Assembly (NCBI GenBank): GCA_002082245.2
Contig: NBTC02000002.1
Coordinates: forward strand, 2,418,001 to 2,482,000
Source of the DNA: Yersinia enterocolitica
GTDB taxonomy: Bacteria; Pseudomonadota; Gammaproteobacteria; Enterobacterales; Enterobacteriaceae
DNA: 64,000 bases
Reading direction: 5' to 3'
In this document: positions 33,545 through 44,475 of the stretch, piece by piece
How the letters are laid out: each line of letters opens with the position of its first letter
Numbering within the stretch: position 1 is the first letter of the stretch
The notes under the pieces: generated by a model
What the model was told of the DNA's origin: nothing
Databases searched by the model: none
The model's input: the letters and a program-made list of their open reading frames with translations, nothing else
Program-made: the position numbers and the translations under genes

Positions 33545-34338
33545 TAGTACACGAAGCTTACCGGCGCACCACCGGCCGGATGCGGTAATATCCCCATTGG
33601 GATACCGTAGATTTGCTCCAATACCTCTCCCTGCATCAGGCTGTCAGCCGGCCCTTGTGCAATCATCTCCCCGCCACGCAATGCCACTAAGTGGTCGCAA
33701 TAACGGGCGGCCATATTGATATCATGCAACACAGCAATGACCGTCAATCCGCGTTCACGACTGAGATGTTGAATTAACCCTAATACCTCTACCTGGTGCG
33801 CAATATCCAGTGCCGAAGTCGGTTCATCGAGCAATAGGCAGCGGCTATTTTGTGCCACCAGCATGGCCAACCAGGCACGCTGCCGTTCACCACCGGATAA
33901 ACTGTCAACCAACCGGCTAGCCAAGGGTTTTAAATCGACCAATGCAATTGCCTCTTCCACTTGTTGGCGGTCTTCCTGACGAAAACGGCCTAACGCGCCA
34001 TGCCACGGATAGCGGCCAATCGCCACCAATTCACGTACCGTCATCCCTTCAGCCGCCGGTAACTGTTGTGGCAAATAAGCAACTTCACGGGCAAACGCTT
34101 TGCTGTCCCACAGTGCTAATGGCACATCATTGAGTAAGGCTTCGCCACTTGATGGTGGCTGATGGCGACCCAGCATTTTTAATAGTGTTGATTTACCGGA
34201 ACCATTATGGCCGATAAGTCCGCAGACTTTGCCTTGTGGGAATGTCAGTGACAGTGGCTGTAATAAGGTTCGGCCGGGAACCGAAAAACTCAGCTCACGG
34301 AGGATAAAGGTGCTGGATTGGCTTGCCTGTTGGTCCAA
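33544..34338 (-). CDS. fhuC: Ferric hydroxamate ABC transporter ATP-binding protein FhuC
   Basis: ATPase powering FhuB. The 264-residue protein has Walker A GHNGSGKSTLLK (about 37-48), the Q-loop in YLPQQLPAAEG, the signature LSGGERQRAWLAM, and Walker B LLLDEPTSALD. It is first in the fhuCDB operon and has a Fur box upstream. In E. coli the receptor gene fhuA precedes fhuC; here the next gene upstream is mrcB. Confidence 0.95.
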   Translation of the reverse strand: MDQQASQSSTFILRELSFSVPGRTLLQPLSLTFPQGKVCGLIGHNGSGKSTLLKMLGRHQPPSSGEALLNDVPLALWDSKAFAREVAYLPQQLPAAEGMTVRELVAIGRYPWHGALGRFRQEDRQQVEEAIALVDLKPLASRLVDSLSGGERQRAWLAMLVAQNSRCLLLDEPTSALDIAHQVEVLGLIQHLSRERGLTVIAVLHDINMAARYCDHLVALRGGEMIAQGPADSLMQGEVLEQIYGIPMGILPHPAGGAPVSFVY

Positions 34339-34426
34339 GATGGTGCCCTGCGATTAAAAGTTAACGGGTTTAACAATTATTGCGACCCGAACGTTATCGA
34401 AAAATAGCGAGAAAGTGAATCGAAAC

Positions 34427-34445
34427 GATAATAATTATCAAAGTG
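34427..34445 (-). promoter_or_regulatory. Fur box upstream of fhuC
   Basis: GATAATAATTATCAAAGTG matches the first 15 positions of the 19-bp Fur consensus with one change. An overlapping AATAATTATCA follows at about 34447-34457, giving an extended site. It is about 90 bp before fhuC, fitting iron-repressed expression of fhuCDB. Confidence 0.75.
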
Positions 34446-34577
34446 AAATAATTATCAAAGCAGGTAGTTTATGCGTAACCTGCGACGAACTGCAAGCGCT
34501 AAGCCAGCCGATTGAGTAGTAAGAAATGAGGGGATAAGGTGCGGAGGCAAAACAGTGGAGCTGTGGAGCATGAATAG

Positions 34578-34606
34578 ACTGGCACGGTCGCGATAACCGT
34601 GCCAGT
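34578..34606 (-). terminator. Hairpin at the end of mrcB
   Basis: Perfect 11-bp stem ACTGGCACGGT / ACCGTGCCAGT with a 7-base loop, 10 bp after the mrcB stop. There is no clear T-run, so it may act as an RNA 3'-end stabiliser. Confidence 0.55.
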
Positions 34607-34616
34607 GGGTTAACTG

Positions 34617-37103
34617 TTACTGGCCGAACATATCTTTTATCCAGCCGGCAACACCGTCGCCTTCGGCTTGTGGTGGCGAAGCGGGCTGAGCCGCCTTACA
34701 CAACCCCTGTGGGTTTTCAGTCCAGACAGGAATGGTGCGCATACCACCAGCCTCACCACAGACAAAGTTACCCGCCGAATCAATGCTCATCTCGCTAATC
34801 CCTTCCGGTGGTTGCAACACCAACGGCAGTGGAGTCTGGTTCTCCAGATAGCGGCGATACAAGGTTAGCGCACCATTAGCTCCGGTCAGTTTTGCCGGGC
34901 CGTTATTGTCACGACCAACCCAGGCAATCGCCACTTCCTTACCATCAATACCGGCAAACCAGCTATCACGCAGGTCGTTGGTAGTACCGGTTTTGGCCGC
35001 CAGTGTGTATTTGGAGAATTTCACTGACAGCGAACGAGAGGTACCACGGGCCACCCCTTGTTGCATCGCATAAAGTGTCAAATAGGCCGCCTGAGCAGGT
35101 ACCATACGTTCCGCCTGTGGGAAGCTCTGATACAGCACGGTGCCATCTTCGGCAATAACCGAACGCACCGCCGATAACGGTGCACGGTTACCGCCACTGG
35201 CGATAGTCTGATACTCCTGTGCCACTTCAACCGGAGTCAGGTCAATCGCCCCCAGTAACATGGCCGGAACTGGAGTAATAGCGGCTTTCGGGATCCCTAA
35301 TCGCTGCAACATCGCACTGATTTGATCCAACCCAACCGACATTCCCAGATTCACCGTCGGCACGTTCAGCGAGTTAGCCAGCCCATCAACCAACATCACC
35401 TGACCACGGAACTGGCGATCATAGTTTTTTGGCTGCCATGATGAACCGTTTGGTAATTTGATCGACAACGGTTGATCAGATAACCAAGTGTTAAGGCGGT
35501 ATTTATCTGGCTCACTCAATGCCGTCAGATAAGTGGGTGGCTTGGCAAGAGAACCGACTAAACGACGAGCCTGCATTGCACGGTTAAAGCCTGCATACTG
35601 CGGCTGTGCGCCGCCCACCATGGCACGAACTTCGCCACTGAAGCGGTCAACAATCACCATCGCCGCTTCCAGATCATCCAAATGACGAGCGGCTTTCAGC
35701 GCCGGAATGCCGTCTTCAATGGCTTTTTCTGCTGCATCTTGTGAAACTGGATCCAGTGTGGTGAAGATCTTCACACCAGATAGATCGTTAATCTTGTCAC
35801 CCAGTTTCTGTTGCAGTTCCTGACGCACCATCTGCATAAAGGCTGGCTGGGGAGTAATAACACCGCCTTTTGGCTGTACCCCCAGCGGGCGGGCACTAAG
35901 CATGGTGTAAAGCTCTGCGTCAATCACACCTTGATTCTGTAACAGGCGCAACACCAGATTGCGACGTTCAAGTGCCAGCGTTGGGTTACGCCATGGGTTA
36001 TACAGCGACGCCCCCTTCACCATACCCACCAGCATCGCTTGCTGATCAAGGCTCAGTTCATTTACCGGGCGACCAAAGTAATACAGGCTTGCCAGCGGGA
36101 AACCACGAATCTGATCGCTACCACTTTGACCGAGATACACTTCGTTCAGATACAGTTCCAGAATCCGATCTTTGCTGTAACGGTAATCCACCAACAGAGC
36201 CATATAGGCTTCGTTAAGTTTGCGCCACAGTGAACGCTCGTTGGTCAGGAACAGGTTTTTCACCAATTGCTGCGTCAGGGTACTGCCGCCCTGCACCGCT
36301 TTACCGGCAGTCAGGTTAGCGACTACTGCGCGGCCAATGGAGTACGGGCTGATGCCATCGTGCTCATAGAAATGGCGGTCTTCGGTTGCCAGCAAAGTAT
36401 CGACTAACAAATCAGGGAAACCGGCACGCGGCACAAACAGACGCTGTTCACCGTTAGGTGATTGCAGCATGGTAATCAACTTAGGATCAAGGCGCAGGAA
36501 ACCGAAATCACGCTGATTATCCAGATTTTGGATCTGGGCCAGACGATCGTTTTTAAACACCAAACGCGCGCGGATCTGGCCCTCTTTCGCATCAGGGAAA
36601 TCAAATGGGCGGCGCAAGATATCAATACTATCGCCCTGAACCGTGAATTCACCTGGACGGGTCATACGGGTAACCTGCCGGTATTGCATCCCTTCCAGCA
36701 AATCGACCATCTCTTTTTTGCTGTAGGACATCCCCGGTTCAAGGTTAACCATGCGGCCATACACAGCGGCTGGCAGTTGCCAAACTTTGCCATCGATGCG
36801 GCTGCGAATTTGCGAATCGAGGTAAACCCCATAAATAGCCAGCACCACGGCACCGACTAAAAACAGTTTGATAAATAAGCCGAGCCAGCGGCGTTTTTTA
36901 CGGGGCGGACGTGATGCTACCTTTCTTGGCATCGGCTCTTCCTCGTCATCGTAGTCATCATCGTCGTGCTCTTCGTCATCTAAATAGTCTTCTTCTTCGA
37001 ACTCATCTTCATCACGCCGCCGGCGCAGTGGCCGTTTCGATGCGACTTTGGGTAGGGCTTTCTTGCCCTTGCGCCCTATTGGCTCGCGGTCATCCCCAGA
37101 CAT
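34617..37103 (-). CDS. mrcB: Penicillin-binding protein 1B
   Basis: Bifunctional peptidoglycan glycosyltransferase/transpeptidase. The 828-residue protein has a long charged cytoplasmic tail (basic and acidic runs, residues 1 to about 70) and one transmembrane segment about 73-93. A UvrB-like domain 2 and the glycosyltransferase ([11 protein letters not shown], then [12 protein letters not shown]) follow. The transpeptidase has SLAKPPTYL (active Ser), a SLN motif and KTGTTND. It lies between hrpB and the fhu operon as in E. coli, without fhuA. Confidence 0.97.
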   Translation of the reverse strand: MSGDDREPIGRKGKKALPKVASKRPLRRRRDEDEFEEEDYLDDEEHDDDDYDDEEEPMPRKVASRPPRKKRRWLGLFIKLFLVGAVVLAIYGVYLDSQIRSRIDGKVWQLPAAVYGRMVNLEPGMSYSKKEMVDLLEGMQYRQVTRMTRPGEFTVQGDSIDILRRPFDFPDAKEGQIRARLVFKNDRLAQIQNLDNQRDFGFLRLDPKLITMLQSPNGEQRLFVPRAGFPDLLVDTLLATEDRHFYEHDGISPYSIGRAVVANLTAGKAVQGGSTLTQQLVKNLFLTNERSLWRKLNEAYMALLVDYRYSKDRILELYLNEVYLGQSGSDQIRGFPLASLYYFGRPVNELSLDQQAMLVGMVKGASLYNPWRNPTLALERRNLVLRLLQNQGVIDAELYTMLSARPLGVQPKGGVITPQPAFMQMVRQELQQKLGDKINDLSGVKIFTTLDPVSQDAAEKAIEDGIPALKAARHLDDLEAAMVIVDRFSGEVRAMVGGAQPQYAGFNRAMQARRLVGSLAKPPTYLTALSEPDKYRLNTWLSDQPLSIKLPNGSSWQPKNYDRQFRGQVMLVDGLANSLNVPTVNLGMSVGLDQISAMLQRLGIPKAAITPVPAMLLGAIDLTPVEVAQEYQTIASGGNRAPLSAVRSVIAEDGTVLYQSFPQAERMVPAQAAYLTLYAMQQGVARGTSRSLSVKFSKYTLAAKTGTTNDLRDSWFAGIDGKEVAIAWVGRDNNGPAKLTGANGALTLYRRYLENQTPLPLVLQPPEGISEMSIDSAGNFVCGEAGGMRTIPVWTENPQGLCKAAQPASPPQAEGDGVAGWIKDMFGQ

Positions 37104-37186
37104 GTATTTATCTCCACGCGCATTGGCGATTATTGCGGCTTAATGTGTTCCCCAATTTATCGAATAGAAAGGGGAAACATCTGAAA

Positions 37187-39676
37187 TTATTGGCTCTGAT
37201 ACTTCTTGGTCCTGCGGGTTGGCCGGGTATTGGCAGGGTCATCCGGCCAGACATGTTTGGGATAACGCCCTTTCATCTCTTTTTGTACCTCCCGATATGC
37301 GCCTTGCCAGAAAGCGGCTAGATCACCCGTAATCTGTAATGGCCGATGTGCCGGGGAGAGCAGTTCTAACACCACCGCCACCCGCCCGCAGGCCAGCATC
37401 GGGCTGTGTTGTTCGCCAAAGACCTCCTGCAAACGCACCGCCAGTACCGGTGGCCGCTCGACATAATAACGGATTGGCAGGCGGCTCCCCGTGGGCACAG
37501 TGTAATGAGTTGGCAGCTCAGTATCCAGCCGTTGACGTAACTGCCAGCTCAACAAGCGGGTTAATGCCTCGCTAATATTCACTTGCCGCAATCCGCGGAA
37601 AGCCCGCACGCCGGACAGCGACGGCTGTAACCACAGCTCAAGTTTGCTCAGCAAACTGTCATCATCCATCGCAGGCCAAGGCTCCTCAGGTAGCCAGCGG
37701 GCAGCACATTGTAATCGAACGCGTAACTGCTCGGCATGCTCATCCCAATTGAGTACCTGCAACCCTTGCTCGCGTATCCAGTTAAGTAATGCCGATTGCA
37801 ATGCCTCATCGCTCGGCTTGGCTAACGGTTGCGCCCGTAAGGTCAAACGCCCGATTTGCCAGCGTCGCCAGGCCCGCAGCGTACCCTTTTCTTCATCCCA
37901 TTCCACCACCGTCCGCTCGTCGACTAACCGGGGTAATTGTTTTACCAGTTGTTCAACATCAATCGGCAATGCCAGCAAAATACGCGCATCCGGCCCGCTG
38001 TTGCTTTGTAATAAGTTGGCGGCCACTAGCCAGGGGGTACGTGACAGCGCCTCATCCTGAGCCATTGCAGCCCCCATACCGTTAGCCAACAGGTAGCGAC
38101 CATCCAGCCCTCTCTGCTGCGCGATGCGATCAGGGTAAGCCAGTGCCAGCAATTGGCCGGCGAGATTACTGTCCACGTTGCCTGAACGGCGGTTGACTCT
38201 TTGCGTCAATTGCCGTGCCCGGCGCTGCCAGTGAGGTTGCGGCCGACTAAGCCAATCGTGTAAATCAATCTGACCAGAACGGGGTGGTTCTTCCAAAATG
38301 GCGGCCAGCAATGCCGCCGTTGCCAACGCATCGGGGCTTTGTTCAGCGGCAAAGCACAACATGGCCGCCAAACGCGGTTCACAACCTAAACTCGCCATAC
38401 TGCGCCCCGTAGCACTAAGGTGGCCATGGGTGTCGATGGCCCCGAGTCGCATCAATAATTCGCGCGCGACAATGAGTGCCGCCTGCGGCGGTTGATCCAG
38501 CCAGCTCAGTTGTGCCACATCCTGACAGCCCCAATTCAGCAGTTCCAACCATAAGCTGCATAGATCGCTGTTGAGGATTTCCGGCTCACTGTATTCCGCT
38601 GCTCGATCGGCTTGCTCTTTAGCAAACAAATGCCAGCAGATACCCGGTTCCAGCCGCCCGGCACGCCCGGCACGCTGAATCATTGAGGCCTGACTGATAC
38701 GCTGGGTGACTAATCGGGTCAGGCCATTTTTCACATCAAAACACGCTACCCGCTCCAGGCCACTGTCCACCACCAGCCGAATACCTTCAATGGTCAAACT
38801 GGTTTCGGCAATATTAGTCGCCAGCACCACTTTGCGCCGTCCGGCGAGAGCCGGTTGAATCGCTTTCTGCTGTTCATTGAGCGGCAGCGCACCATACAGC
38901 GGGCAAAGATCTGTGTCGTTGGCTACGGCACCGTGCAAGCGCTCCATCACGCGATGGATTTCACCGACACCGGGTAAAAATAGTAATAAAGAACCGGTTT
39001 GCTCATTTAATAAACGCTTAACCCGACTGGCAACCCCATCTTCAAGCCGCTCATGGCTTGATAGCGGCTGATAGCAACGATCGACGGGAAAGCTGCGCCC
39101 AGCCGAGACAATGGCTGGCGCGCAAGGAAGTAGCGAGGAAAGACGCTGGTTGTCCAGAGTCGCGGACATGATTAACAGTTTTAGGTCATCGCGCAGCCCC
39201 TGCTGTACATCCAGCAATAGCGCCAGCGCTAAATCAGCTTGCAAACTGCGTTCATGGAATTCATCGAGGATCACCAGCGAGACGCCCGTTAGCTCAGCAT
39301 CCTGCTGGAGCATGCGCGTCAAAATGCCTTCGGTTACTACTTCCAAACGCGTATCTGGCCCGCTTTTGCTTTCAGCACGCATCCGATAGCCTACCGTCTG
39401 GCCGGGTTGTGCCCCCAGTTGTTGCGCCAGGCGGTAAGCCACATTTTTCGCCGCCAGCCGCCGTGGTTCCAGCATGATAATCCGCCCTGGCAACCCACTG
39501 TATTGCAGGATTTGCAGCGGTAACCAGGTCGATTTTCCCGCGCCGGTCGGGGCATGGAGTAAGACTTGCGATGAGGTTTGCAACGCAGAGAGTATCTCGC
39601 TGAGCACTTCACTTACCGGTAAAGCAATCACTGTCGCATCACGCTCTTTCTGGTTCACCACCACATTTGTCTCCAT
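37187..39676 (-). CDS. hrpB: ATP-dependent helicase HrpB
   Basis: DEAH/RHA-family RNA helicase of unknown cellular role. The 829-residue protein shows Walker A APTGAGKSTWLPLQIL (about 42-57), motif Ia EPRRLAAKNVAYRLA, motif II DEFHERS, motif III MSATLD, and motif VI QRAGRAGR. The HrpB-specific C-terminal domain ends around VWPDDPANTRPTRRTKKY. It is divergent from thpR, as in E. coli. Confidence 0.95.
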   Translation of the reverse strand: METNVVVNQKERDATVIALPVSEVLSEILSALQTSSQVLLHAPTGAGKSTWLPLQILQYSGLPGRIIMLEPRRLAAKNVAYRLAQQLGAQPGQTVGYRMRAESKSGPDTRLEVVTEGILTRMLQQDAELTGVSLVILDEFHERSLQADLALALLLDVQQGLRDDLKLLIMSATLDNQRLSSLLPCAPAIVSAGRSFPVDRCYQPLSSHERLEDGVASRVKRLLNEQTGSLLLFLPGVGEIHRVMERLHGAVANDTDLCPLYGALPLNEQQKAIQPALAGRRKVVLATNIAETSLTIEGIRLVVDSGLERVACFDVKNGLTRLVTQRISQASMIQRAGRAGRLEPGICWHLFAKEQADRAAEYSEPEILNSDLCSLWLELLNWGCQDVAQLSWLDQPPQAALIVARELLMRLGAIDTHGHLSATGRSMASLGCEPRLAAMLCFAAEQSPDALATAALLAAILEEPPRSGQIDLHDWLSRPQPHWQRRARQLTQRVNRRSGNVDSNLAGQLLALAYPDRIAQQRGLDGRYLLANGMGAAMAQDEALSRTPWLVAANLLQSNSGPDARILLALPIDVEQLVKQLPRLVDERTVVEWDEEKGTLRAWRRWQIGRLTLRAQPLAKPSDEALQSALLNWIREQGLQVLNWDEHAEQLRVRLQCAARWLPEEPWPAMDDDSLLSKLELWLQPSLSGVRAFRGLRQVNISEALTRLLSWQLRQRLDTELPTHYTVPTGSRLPIRYYVERPPVLAVRLQEVFGEQHSPMLACGRVAVVLELLSPAHRPLQITGDLAAFWQGAYREVQKEMKGRYPKHVWPDDPANTRPTRRTKKYQSQ

Positions 39677-39750
39677 GCTCTACTTTCATCATCAGTCATT
39701 GTAACATCATGGCCGTAGAGCGTATTTAGCCGAGTGATTATGCCAACCAG

Positions 39751-40329
39751 ATGATAAATACCATTGATAAAACTAAAACAAGTTTCCGTCGCATGTTCTT
39801 TGCCCTGACACTGCCTGAAACCATGCAGCAGGATATTGTGCAATGGCGGGCGGCGAGCTTCCCACCCGAGGCCGGTCGCCCTATCGAAGCCGCTAATATG
39901 CACCTGACACTGGCATTTCTTGGCGATATAAGTGCCGCTAAAGCACAGGTATTGCAGCAGCAAGCCGGGCGTATCAGCCAGACTGGCTTCAGCGTAACCT
40001 TAGATGATGTCGGCCATTGGCCTGGTTCGGGCGTGATATGGCTTGGCTGTAAAAATCCGCCCCGGGGCCTGTTGCAGTTGGCGCAGTTGCTGCGATCTCA
40101 GGCTGCGCGCAGTGGTTGCGCCCAAACATCACTGCCATTCCACCCCCATGTGACCTTGTTGCGTGGCGCTACCCGCCCGGTAGCTATACCGGCCAAAACC
40201 AATAATCAACGCTTGTGCGTAGACCACTTCTCACTGTATGAGTCAGTATTGGTGCGCGGTCGCACCCGCTATACCCTGATACAAAGCTGGCCGCTGGCTG
40301 GCGGCGAAAGGAAATTTGATGACGTCTAA
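39751..40329 (+). CDS. thpR: RNA 2',3'-cyclic phosphodiesterase (2H family)
   Basis: Opens 2',3'-cyclic phosphates on RNA and has 2'-5' RNA ligase activity in vitro. The 192-residue protein contains both 2H-family catalytic motifs: [10 protein letters not shown] (about 50-59) and HVTLLRGA (about 131-138). The N-terminal [18 protein letters not shown] matches E. coli. The start at 39751 has no clear ribosome-binding site; an ATG at 39793 is an alternative. The end overlaps the sfsA start by 11 bp. Confidence 0.9.
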   Translation: MINTIDKTKTSFRRMFFALTLPETMQQDIVQWRAASFPPEAGRPIEAANMHLTLAFLGDISAAKAQVLQQQAGRISQTGFSVTLDDVGHWPGSGVIWLGCKNPPRGLLQLAQLLRSQAARSGCAQTSLPFHPHVTLLRGATRPVAIPAKTNNQRLCVDHFSLYESVLVRGRTRYTLIQSWPLAGGERKFDDV

Positions 40330-41074
40330 CCCTCAATTGTTATCTTTTAACCCACGGTTACAGCCCGCCACACTTATCCTGCGGTATAAACGCTTTTTAG
40401 CTGATATTGTGACACCCGCTGGAGAATCATTAACCATTCATTGCGCTAATACTGGGGCAATGACGGGTTGCGCGACGCCCGGTGATACAGTTTGGTATTC
40501 GACCTCAGATAACCCGAAACGTAAGTATCCCCACAGTTGGGAGTTAACGCACACCCAAAGTGGTGATTGGATTTGCGTAAATACCTTACGGGCCAATGAG
40601 TTAGTCAGCTCTGCGATAGATAAAAACCATATTGTTGAATTATCTGGTTACACTTCTGTCAAAAGAGAGATTAAATATGGAGACGAGAACAGCCGTATAG
40701 ACTTGTTATTGCAGGCAGAAAATAGGTCTAACTGCTATATTGAAGTCAAGTCGGTTACCTTATTACAGCAACAGTGTGGGTATTTCCCGGATGCCGTCAC
40801 CCTACGGGGTCAGAAGCATCTCAGGGAGTTACAAAGCATGGTTGCCGACGGTCACCGGGCGGTACTTTTTTTTGCCGTATTGCATACGGGCATCAGGCAA
40901 GTCGCTGCGGCCCGACACATTGACAATCGCTATGCAGAATTGCTGGCCCAGGCTCAGCAAGCAGGAGTGGAGGTTATTTGCTACGGTTTTCAACTATCGC
41001 CTGACGGTATTGCGCTGGACGCCCGCATACCGTTATTACTGGCTGAAACGCTCTCACCAACAAGCGCTGAATAA
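40319..41074 (+). CDS. sfsA: Sugar fermentation stimulation protein SfsA
   Basis: A 251-residue protein of the SfsA family, reported as a DNA-binding or nuclease-like protein that enhances maltose gene expression in E. coli; its molecular role is uncertain. Conserved stretches are RYKRFLADI near the N-terminus, [11 protein letters not shown], the nuclease-like core YIEVKSVTL, and [16 protein letters not shown]. The ATG at 40319 is preceded by AAAGGAAA; it overlaps thpR and lies before dksA as in E. coli. Confidence 0.93.
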   Translation: MTSNPQLLSFNPRLQPATLILRYKRFLADIVTPAGESLTIHCANTGAMTGCATPGDTVWYSTSDNPKRKYPHSWELTHTQSGDWICVNTLRANELVSSAIDKNHIVELSGYTSVKREIKYGDENSRIDLLLQAENRSNCYIEVKSVTLLQQQCGYFPDAVTLRGQKHLRELQSMVADGHRAVLFFAVLHTGIRQVAAARHIDNRYAELLAQAQQAGVEVICYGFQLSPDGIALDARIPLLLAETLSPTSAE

Positions 41075-41243
41075 AGAAGCGATTATTGGAGAAAGTTGTT
41101 CGCCAAATACGCCTTCCTTCACACCATTGTCAAGCAGGCGACAGGAATAATTGCTAACCTACCTTCCTTCTGGTATTTATAGCGGCCTGATTTTTCCCCG
41201 TATTGGGGATTTCGATAGTGCGTATGAATGTAGGAGAAGCATC

Positions 41244-41699
41244 ATGCAAGAAGGGCAAAAACGTAAAACCTCGTCCTTGAGCATTCTCGCCATCGCTGGG
41301 GTAGAACCGTACCAAGAGAAGCCAGGCGAAGAGTATATGAATGCCGCCCAGCTGTCGCATTTCAAGCTGATTCTTGAAGCATGGCGCAACCAGCTCAGGG
41401 ATGAAGTGGATCGTACTGTATCGCACATGCAAGACGAAGCCGCTAATTTCCCTGATCCGGTAGACCGTGCTGCGCAGGAAGAAGAGTTTAGTCTTGAACT
41501 TCGTAACCGCGACCGCGAGCGTAAACTGATTAAAAAGATCGAAAAAACGCTGAAAAAAGTCGAGGATGACGATTTCGGTTTCTGCGAGTCTTGTGGCGTA
41601 GAAATTGGTATCCGTCGTCTGGAAGCACGGCCAACTGCAGATTTGTGCATTGACTGTAAAACCCTGGCCGAAATCCGCGAAAAGCAGATGGCAGGCTAA
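41244..41699 (+). CDS. dksA: RNA polymerase-binding transcription factor DksA
   Basis: Binds the RNA polymerase secondary channel and potentiates ppGpp. From 41244 the product has 151 residues, the E. coli length, with TAGGAG upstream. It has an N-terminal helix bundle and a coiled-coil tip containing the key acidic residues in [13 protein letters not shown]. The C-terminal four-Cys zinc finger is CESCG...CIDC. An upstream in-frame extension to 41151 is not conserved. Confidence 0.97.
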   Translation: MQEGQKRKTSSLSILAIAGVEPYQEKPGEEYMNAAQLSHFKLILEAWRNQLRDEVDRTVSHMQDEAANFPDPVDRAAQEEEFSLELRNRDRERKLIKKIEKTLKKVEDDDFGFCESCGVEIGIRRLEARPTADLCIDCKTLAEIREKQMAG

Positions 41700-41702
41700 C
41701 TG

Positions 41703-41828
41703 CATACCCAATGAAATTGGCGTTGTAGATAGGCAGCAAGCGAACGAATCCCGATGCGCTAACAAACGTAAGTAATTCGGGCGAGAGGCGTAGCTAACAA
41801 CCCTACAACTCCAAATATGAAGGGTATA
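41703..41828. repeat. ERIC element between dksA and gluQ
   Basis: 126 bp from ATACCCAATGAAATTGGCGT to TATGAAGGGTATA. The core is CCGATGCGCTAACAAACGTA then AGTAATTCGGG. It begins 4 bp after dksA and lies in the leader of gluQ. Confidence 0.8.
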
Positions 41829-41888
41829 ACACGGTGCCAGAGTCACCTCCGGCACCGTATCTATTACGCGGAATTCCCTTCCCTTTTT

Positions 41889-42854
41889 ATGTCCGAAGAT
41901 ATCAGTACTCAACAGCCCAGTGTGCTGCAACATTATGTTCAGCAACACGATGTTCGGCAACATAAGTACGTGGGCCGTTTTGCCCCATCCCCGTCTGGTG
42001 ATTTACATTTTGGTTCACTGATTGCCGCACTCGGAAGTTACCTGCAAGCCCGTGCTCAACGCGGGAACTGGCTAGTTCGCATTGAAGATATTGACCCCCC
42101 TCGAGAAATTCCCGGAGCTGCTTCCCGTATCCTGGCGGCATTAGATCACTATGGCCTCCATTGGGACAGTCAGGTTATCTATCAGTCCCAGCGTCATGAA
42201 GCCTATCGCGCCACATTAGACTGGTTGAAACAGCAGGGCCTGAGTTATTACTGCACGTGTACACGCAGCCGCATTCAACAGCTAGGGGGATTCTACGACG
42301 GTTATTGCCGTGACCGCCATTTACCTGCTGATAGTGCCGCCATTCGTTTGCGACAGACACAGCCGATTTATGCCTTTTATGATAAATTACTGGGTGAGTT
42401 GCATGTTGAATCTGCGCTGGCACAAGAGGATTTTATTATCCGCCGCAGAGATGGCTTGTTTGCTTATAATTTAGCTGTGGTGGTTGATGATGCTTTTCAA
42501 GGCGTGACAGAAATTGTGCGTGGGGCTGATTTGATTGAACCTACCGTGCGCCAAATAGCCTTCTACCAACAGTTACAACAGCCCGTTCCGAGCTATTTGC
42601 ACTTGCCATTGGCACTGAATCATGACGGTAATAAGTTATCCAAGCAAAACCATGCAACACCGCTACCGGATGGCGATCCGCGCCCGATTTTGGTTGATGC
42701 ATTGAAGTTTTTACATCAACCGCTGCCAGAATGCTGGCAAGATCTTGATTTACCGTTATTATTACGTTTTGCAGTCGAAAATTGGACGTTGGCAGCAATT
42801 CCGCTTCACGGGACAATAGCAGTCACTGAAAACACAACGGCATTCTCAAAGTAA
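41889..42854 (+). CDS. gluQ: Glutamyl-Q tRNA(Asp) synthetase
   Basis: Attaches glutamate to the queuosine base at position 34 of tRNA(Asp). It is a paralogue of the GluRS catalytic core without an anticodon domain. From 41889 it has 321 residues, slightly longer than E. coli because of a His/Gln-rich N-terminus before [18 protein letters not shown]. The HIGH-like motif is LHFG and the KMSKS-like motif is KLSKQ. Zinc-ligand cysteines occur in YYCTCT and YC. An earlier in-frame ATG (41817) sits inside the ERIC tail. Functionally linked with queD and queE. Confidence 0.93.
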   Translation: MSEDISTQQPSVLQHYVQQHDVRQHKYVGRFAPSPSGDLHFGSLIAALGSYLQARAQRGNWLVRIEDIDPPREIPGAASRILAALDHYGLHWDSQVIYQSQRHEAYRATLDWLKQQGLSYYCTCTRSRIQQLGGFYDGYCRDRHLPADSAAIRLRQTQPIYAFYDKLLGELHVESALAQEDFIIRRRDGLFAYNLAVVVDDAFQGVTEIVRGADLIEPTVRQIAFYQQLQQPVPSYLHLPLALNHDGNKLSKQNHATPLPDGDPRPILVDALKFLHQPLPECWQDLDLPLLLRFAVENWTLAAIPLHGTIAVTENTTAFSK

Positions 42855-42925
42855 GCACGGTGAGCTATGATTAGCCGCTGTTTTTCTGTAGTTCTGTTAT
42901 TTATTAGCCACTATCGAGGTGTACC

Positions 42926-44467
42926 ATTTTTACCCGAGTAGCCAATTTCTGCCGTAAGGTACTGATTCGCGATGATAAATCAGAACGCGATAACAAAGCT
43001 GTCCGTGATGATACGGCCCGTGATGGTAGTGCCCGTAAAGATAAAGTGCCCGGTGAAGATAGCGTGGCCCGCAAAGAGAAAAGGCCTGCCAGAACAAATA
43101 CTGGCCGCAAGAATCATGCGGTGCCTGCTTCACAACAGAGTGCGATGACGATTATTCCGCGAGATCAGCACAATATTTCCCGTAGAGAAATCAGCGATAA
43201 TGCGCTGAAGGTTCTCTATCGCCTGAATAAATCAGGCTATGAAGCCTATCTGGTTGGCGGCGGCGTCCGCGACCTGTTACTGGGCAAAAAACCGAAAGAT
43301 TTTGATATCACCACCAGCGCGACACCAGAACAAGTGCGGAAATTATTCCGTAACTGTCGTCTGGTTGGCCGCCGTTTTCGCCTGGCCCATGTCATGTTTG
43401 GCCCTGAGATCATTGAAGTTGCCACTTTCCGTGGTCACCATGAGCAACAACCGGCGGAAGATAGCGACAAGAACTCTTCCCAGCAAGCGCAAAATGGCAT
43501 GCTGCTGCGTGACAATATTTTTGGCACCATCGAAGATGATGCTCAGCGCCGTGATTTCACCATTAACAGCCTCTACTACGGTATTTCTGATTTTGCCCTG
43601 CGTGATTACACCGGTGGCTTGCGTGATCTGAAAGAAGGCATTATCCGGCTGATTGGTGATCCTGAAACTCGTTACCGTGAAGATCCCGTGCGCATGCTGC
43701 GTGCAGTGCGTTTTGCCGCCAAATTGGATATGACGATCAGCCAGGAAACCGCTGAGCCGATCCCACGTCTGGCCTCATTACTGCACGAGATCCCGCCAGC
43801 GCGCCTGTTTGAAGAATCACTCAAACTGTTGCAATCGGGTTATGGTTATAAAACCTATTTAAAACTGTGTGAATATCAGTTGTTCCAACCATTATTCCCA
43901 TTGATTGCACGCAATTTCACTGAGCAGCATGACTCTCCGATGGAGCGCATTCTGGTTCAGGTACTAAAAAATACTGACCATCGTTTGCATAATGATCAAC
44001 GCGTCAACCCAGCGTTCTTATTTGCGGCTATGCTTTGGTATCCGTTGATTGAACATGCGCAAAAACTGACGCAGGAAAGCGGTTTGGCGTATTACGATGC
44101 CTTTGCGCTGGCAATGAATGATGTGCTGGATGAAGAGTGCCGTTCGCTGGCCGTTCCAAAACGTATTACCTCACTGGTACGAGATATCTGGCTGCTGCAA
44201 CTGCGCCTGTCTCGCCGTCAGGGTAAACGTGCGCACAAGTTGATGGAACATCCGAAATTCCGTGCTGCTTATGATCTGTTAGCGCTGCGGGCTGAAGTGG
44301 AAAATAACCATGAGTTGCAGCGTTTGACACAATGGTGGGGGGAGTTCCAGGAAGCCACACCGCTACAGCAGAAAACCATGCTGAATACGTTAGGGGCTGA
44401 TCCGGCACCACGACGCTCTCGTCCCCGCCGCCCACGTAAGCCAGCACCACGTAAAGAAGGGGCATAA
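42926..44467 (+). CDS. pcnB: Poly(A) polymerase I, AUU start
   Basis: Adds poly(A) to RNA 3' ends, promoting decay. The start is placed at ATT 42926: from there the frame reads [12 protein letters not shown], the N-terminus of E. coli PcnB, which is known to use AUU. GAGGTG lies upstream and there is no in-frame ATG, GTG or TTG before GTG 43046. The 513-residue product has an expanded charged segment (about 14-70, repeated Arg-Asp and Ala-Arg units) absent from E. coli. The nucleotidyltransferase core follows ([20 protein letters not shown], then [12 protein letters not shown]). The tail is basic and proline-rich. Confidence 0.93.
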   Translation: MFTRVANFCRKVLIRDDKSERDNKAVRDDTARDGSARKDKVPGEDSVARKEKRPARTNTGRKNHAVPASQQSAMTIIPRDQHNISRREISDNALKVLYRLNKSGYEAYLVGGGVRDLLLGKKPKDFDITTSATPEQVRKLFRNCRLVGRRFRLAHVMFGPEIIEVATFRGHHEQQPAEDSDKNSSQQAQNGMLLRDNIFGTIEDDAQRRDFTINSLYYGISDFALRDYTGGLRDLKEGIIRLIGDPETRYREDPVRMLRAVRFAAKLDMTISQETAEPIPRLASLLHEIPPARLFEESLKLLQSGYGYKTYLKLCEYQLFQPLFPLIARNFTEQHDSPMERILVQVLKNTDHRLHNDQRVNPAFLFAAMLWYPLIEHAQKLTQESGLAYYDAFALAMNDVLDEECRSLAVPKRITSLVRDIWLLQLRLSRRQGKRAHKLMEHPKFRAAYDLLALRAEVENNHELQRLTQWWGEFQEATPLQQKTMLNTLGADPAPRRSRPRRPRKPAPRKEGA

Positions 44468-44475
44468 TTCGCATC

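Noticed and set aside
36462..36860. Plus-strand frames opposite mrcB and hrpB
   Set aside because: They are shadows in GC-rich coding DNA; codon pattern fits the minus-strand genes.
41154..41963. A 269-codon open frame on the minus strand across dksA and the gluQ leader
   Set aside because: It lies opposite dksA, includes ERIC sequence, has no ribosome-binding site and reads like a reverse complement of a coding frame.
42965..43100. Short direct repeats at the pcnB 5' end considered as a non-coding repeat array
   Set aside because: The units stay in the pcnB frame without stop codons and the upstream frame encodes the conserved PcnB N-terminus.
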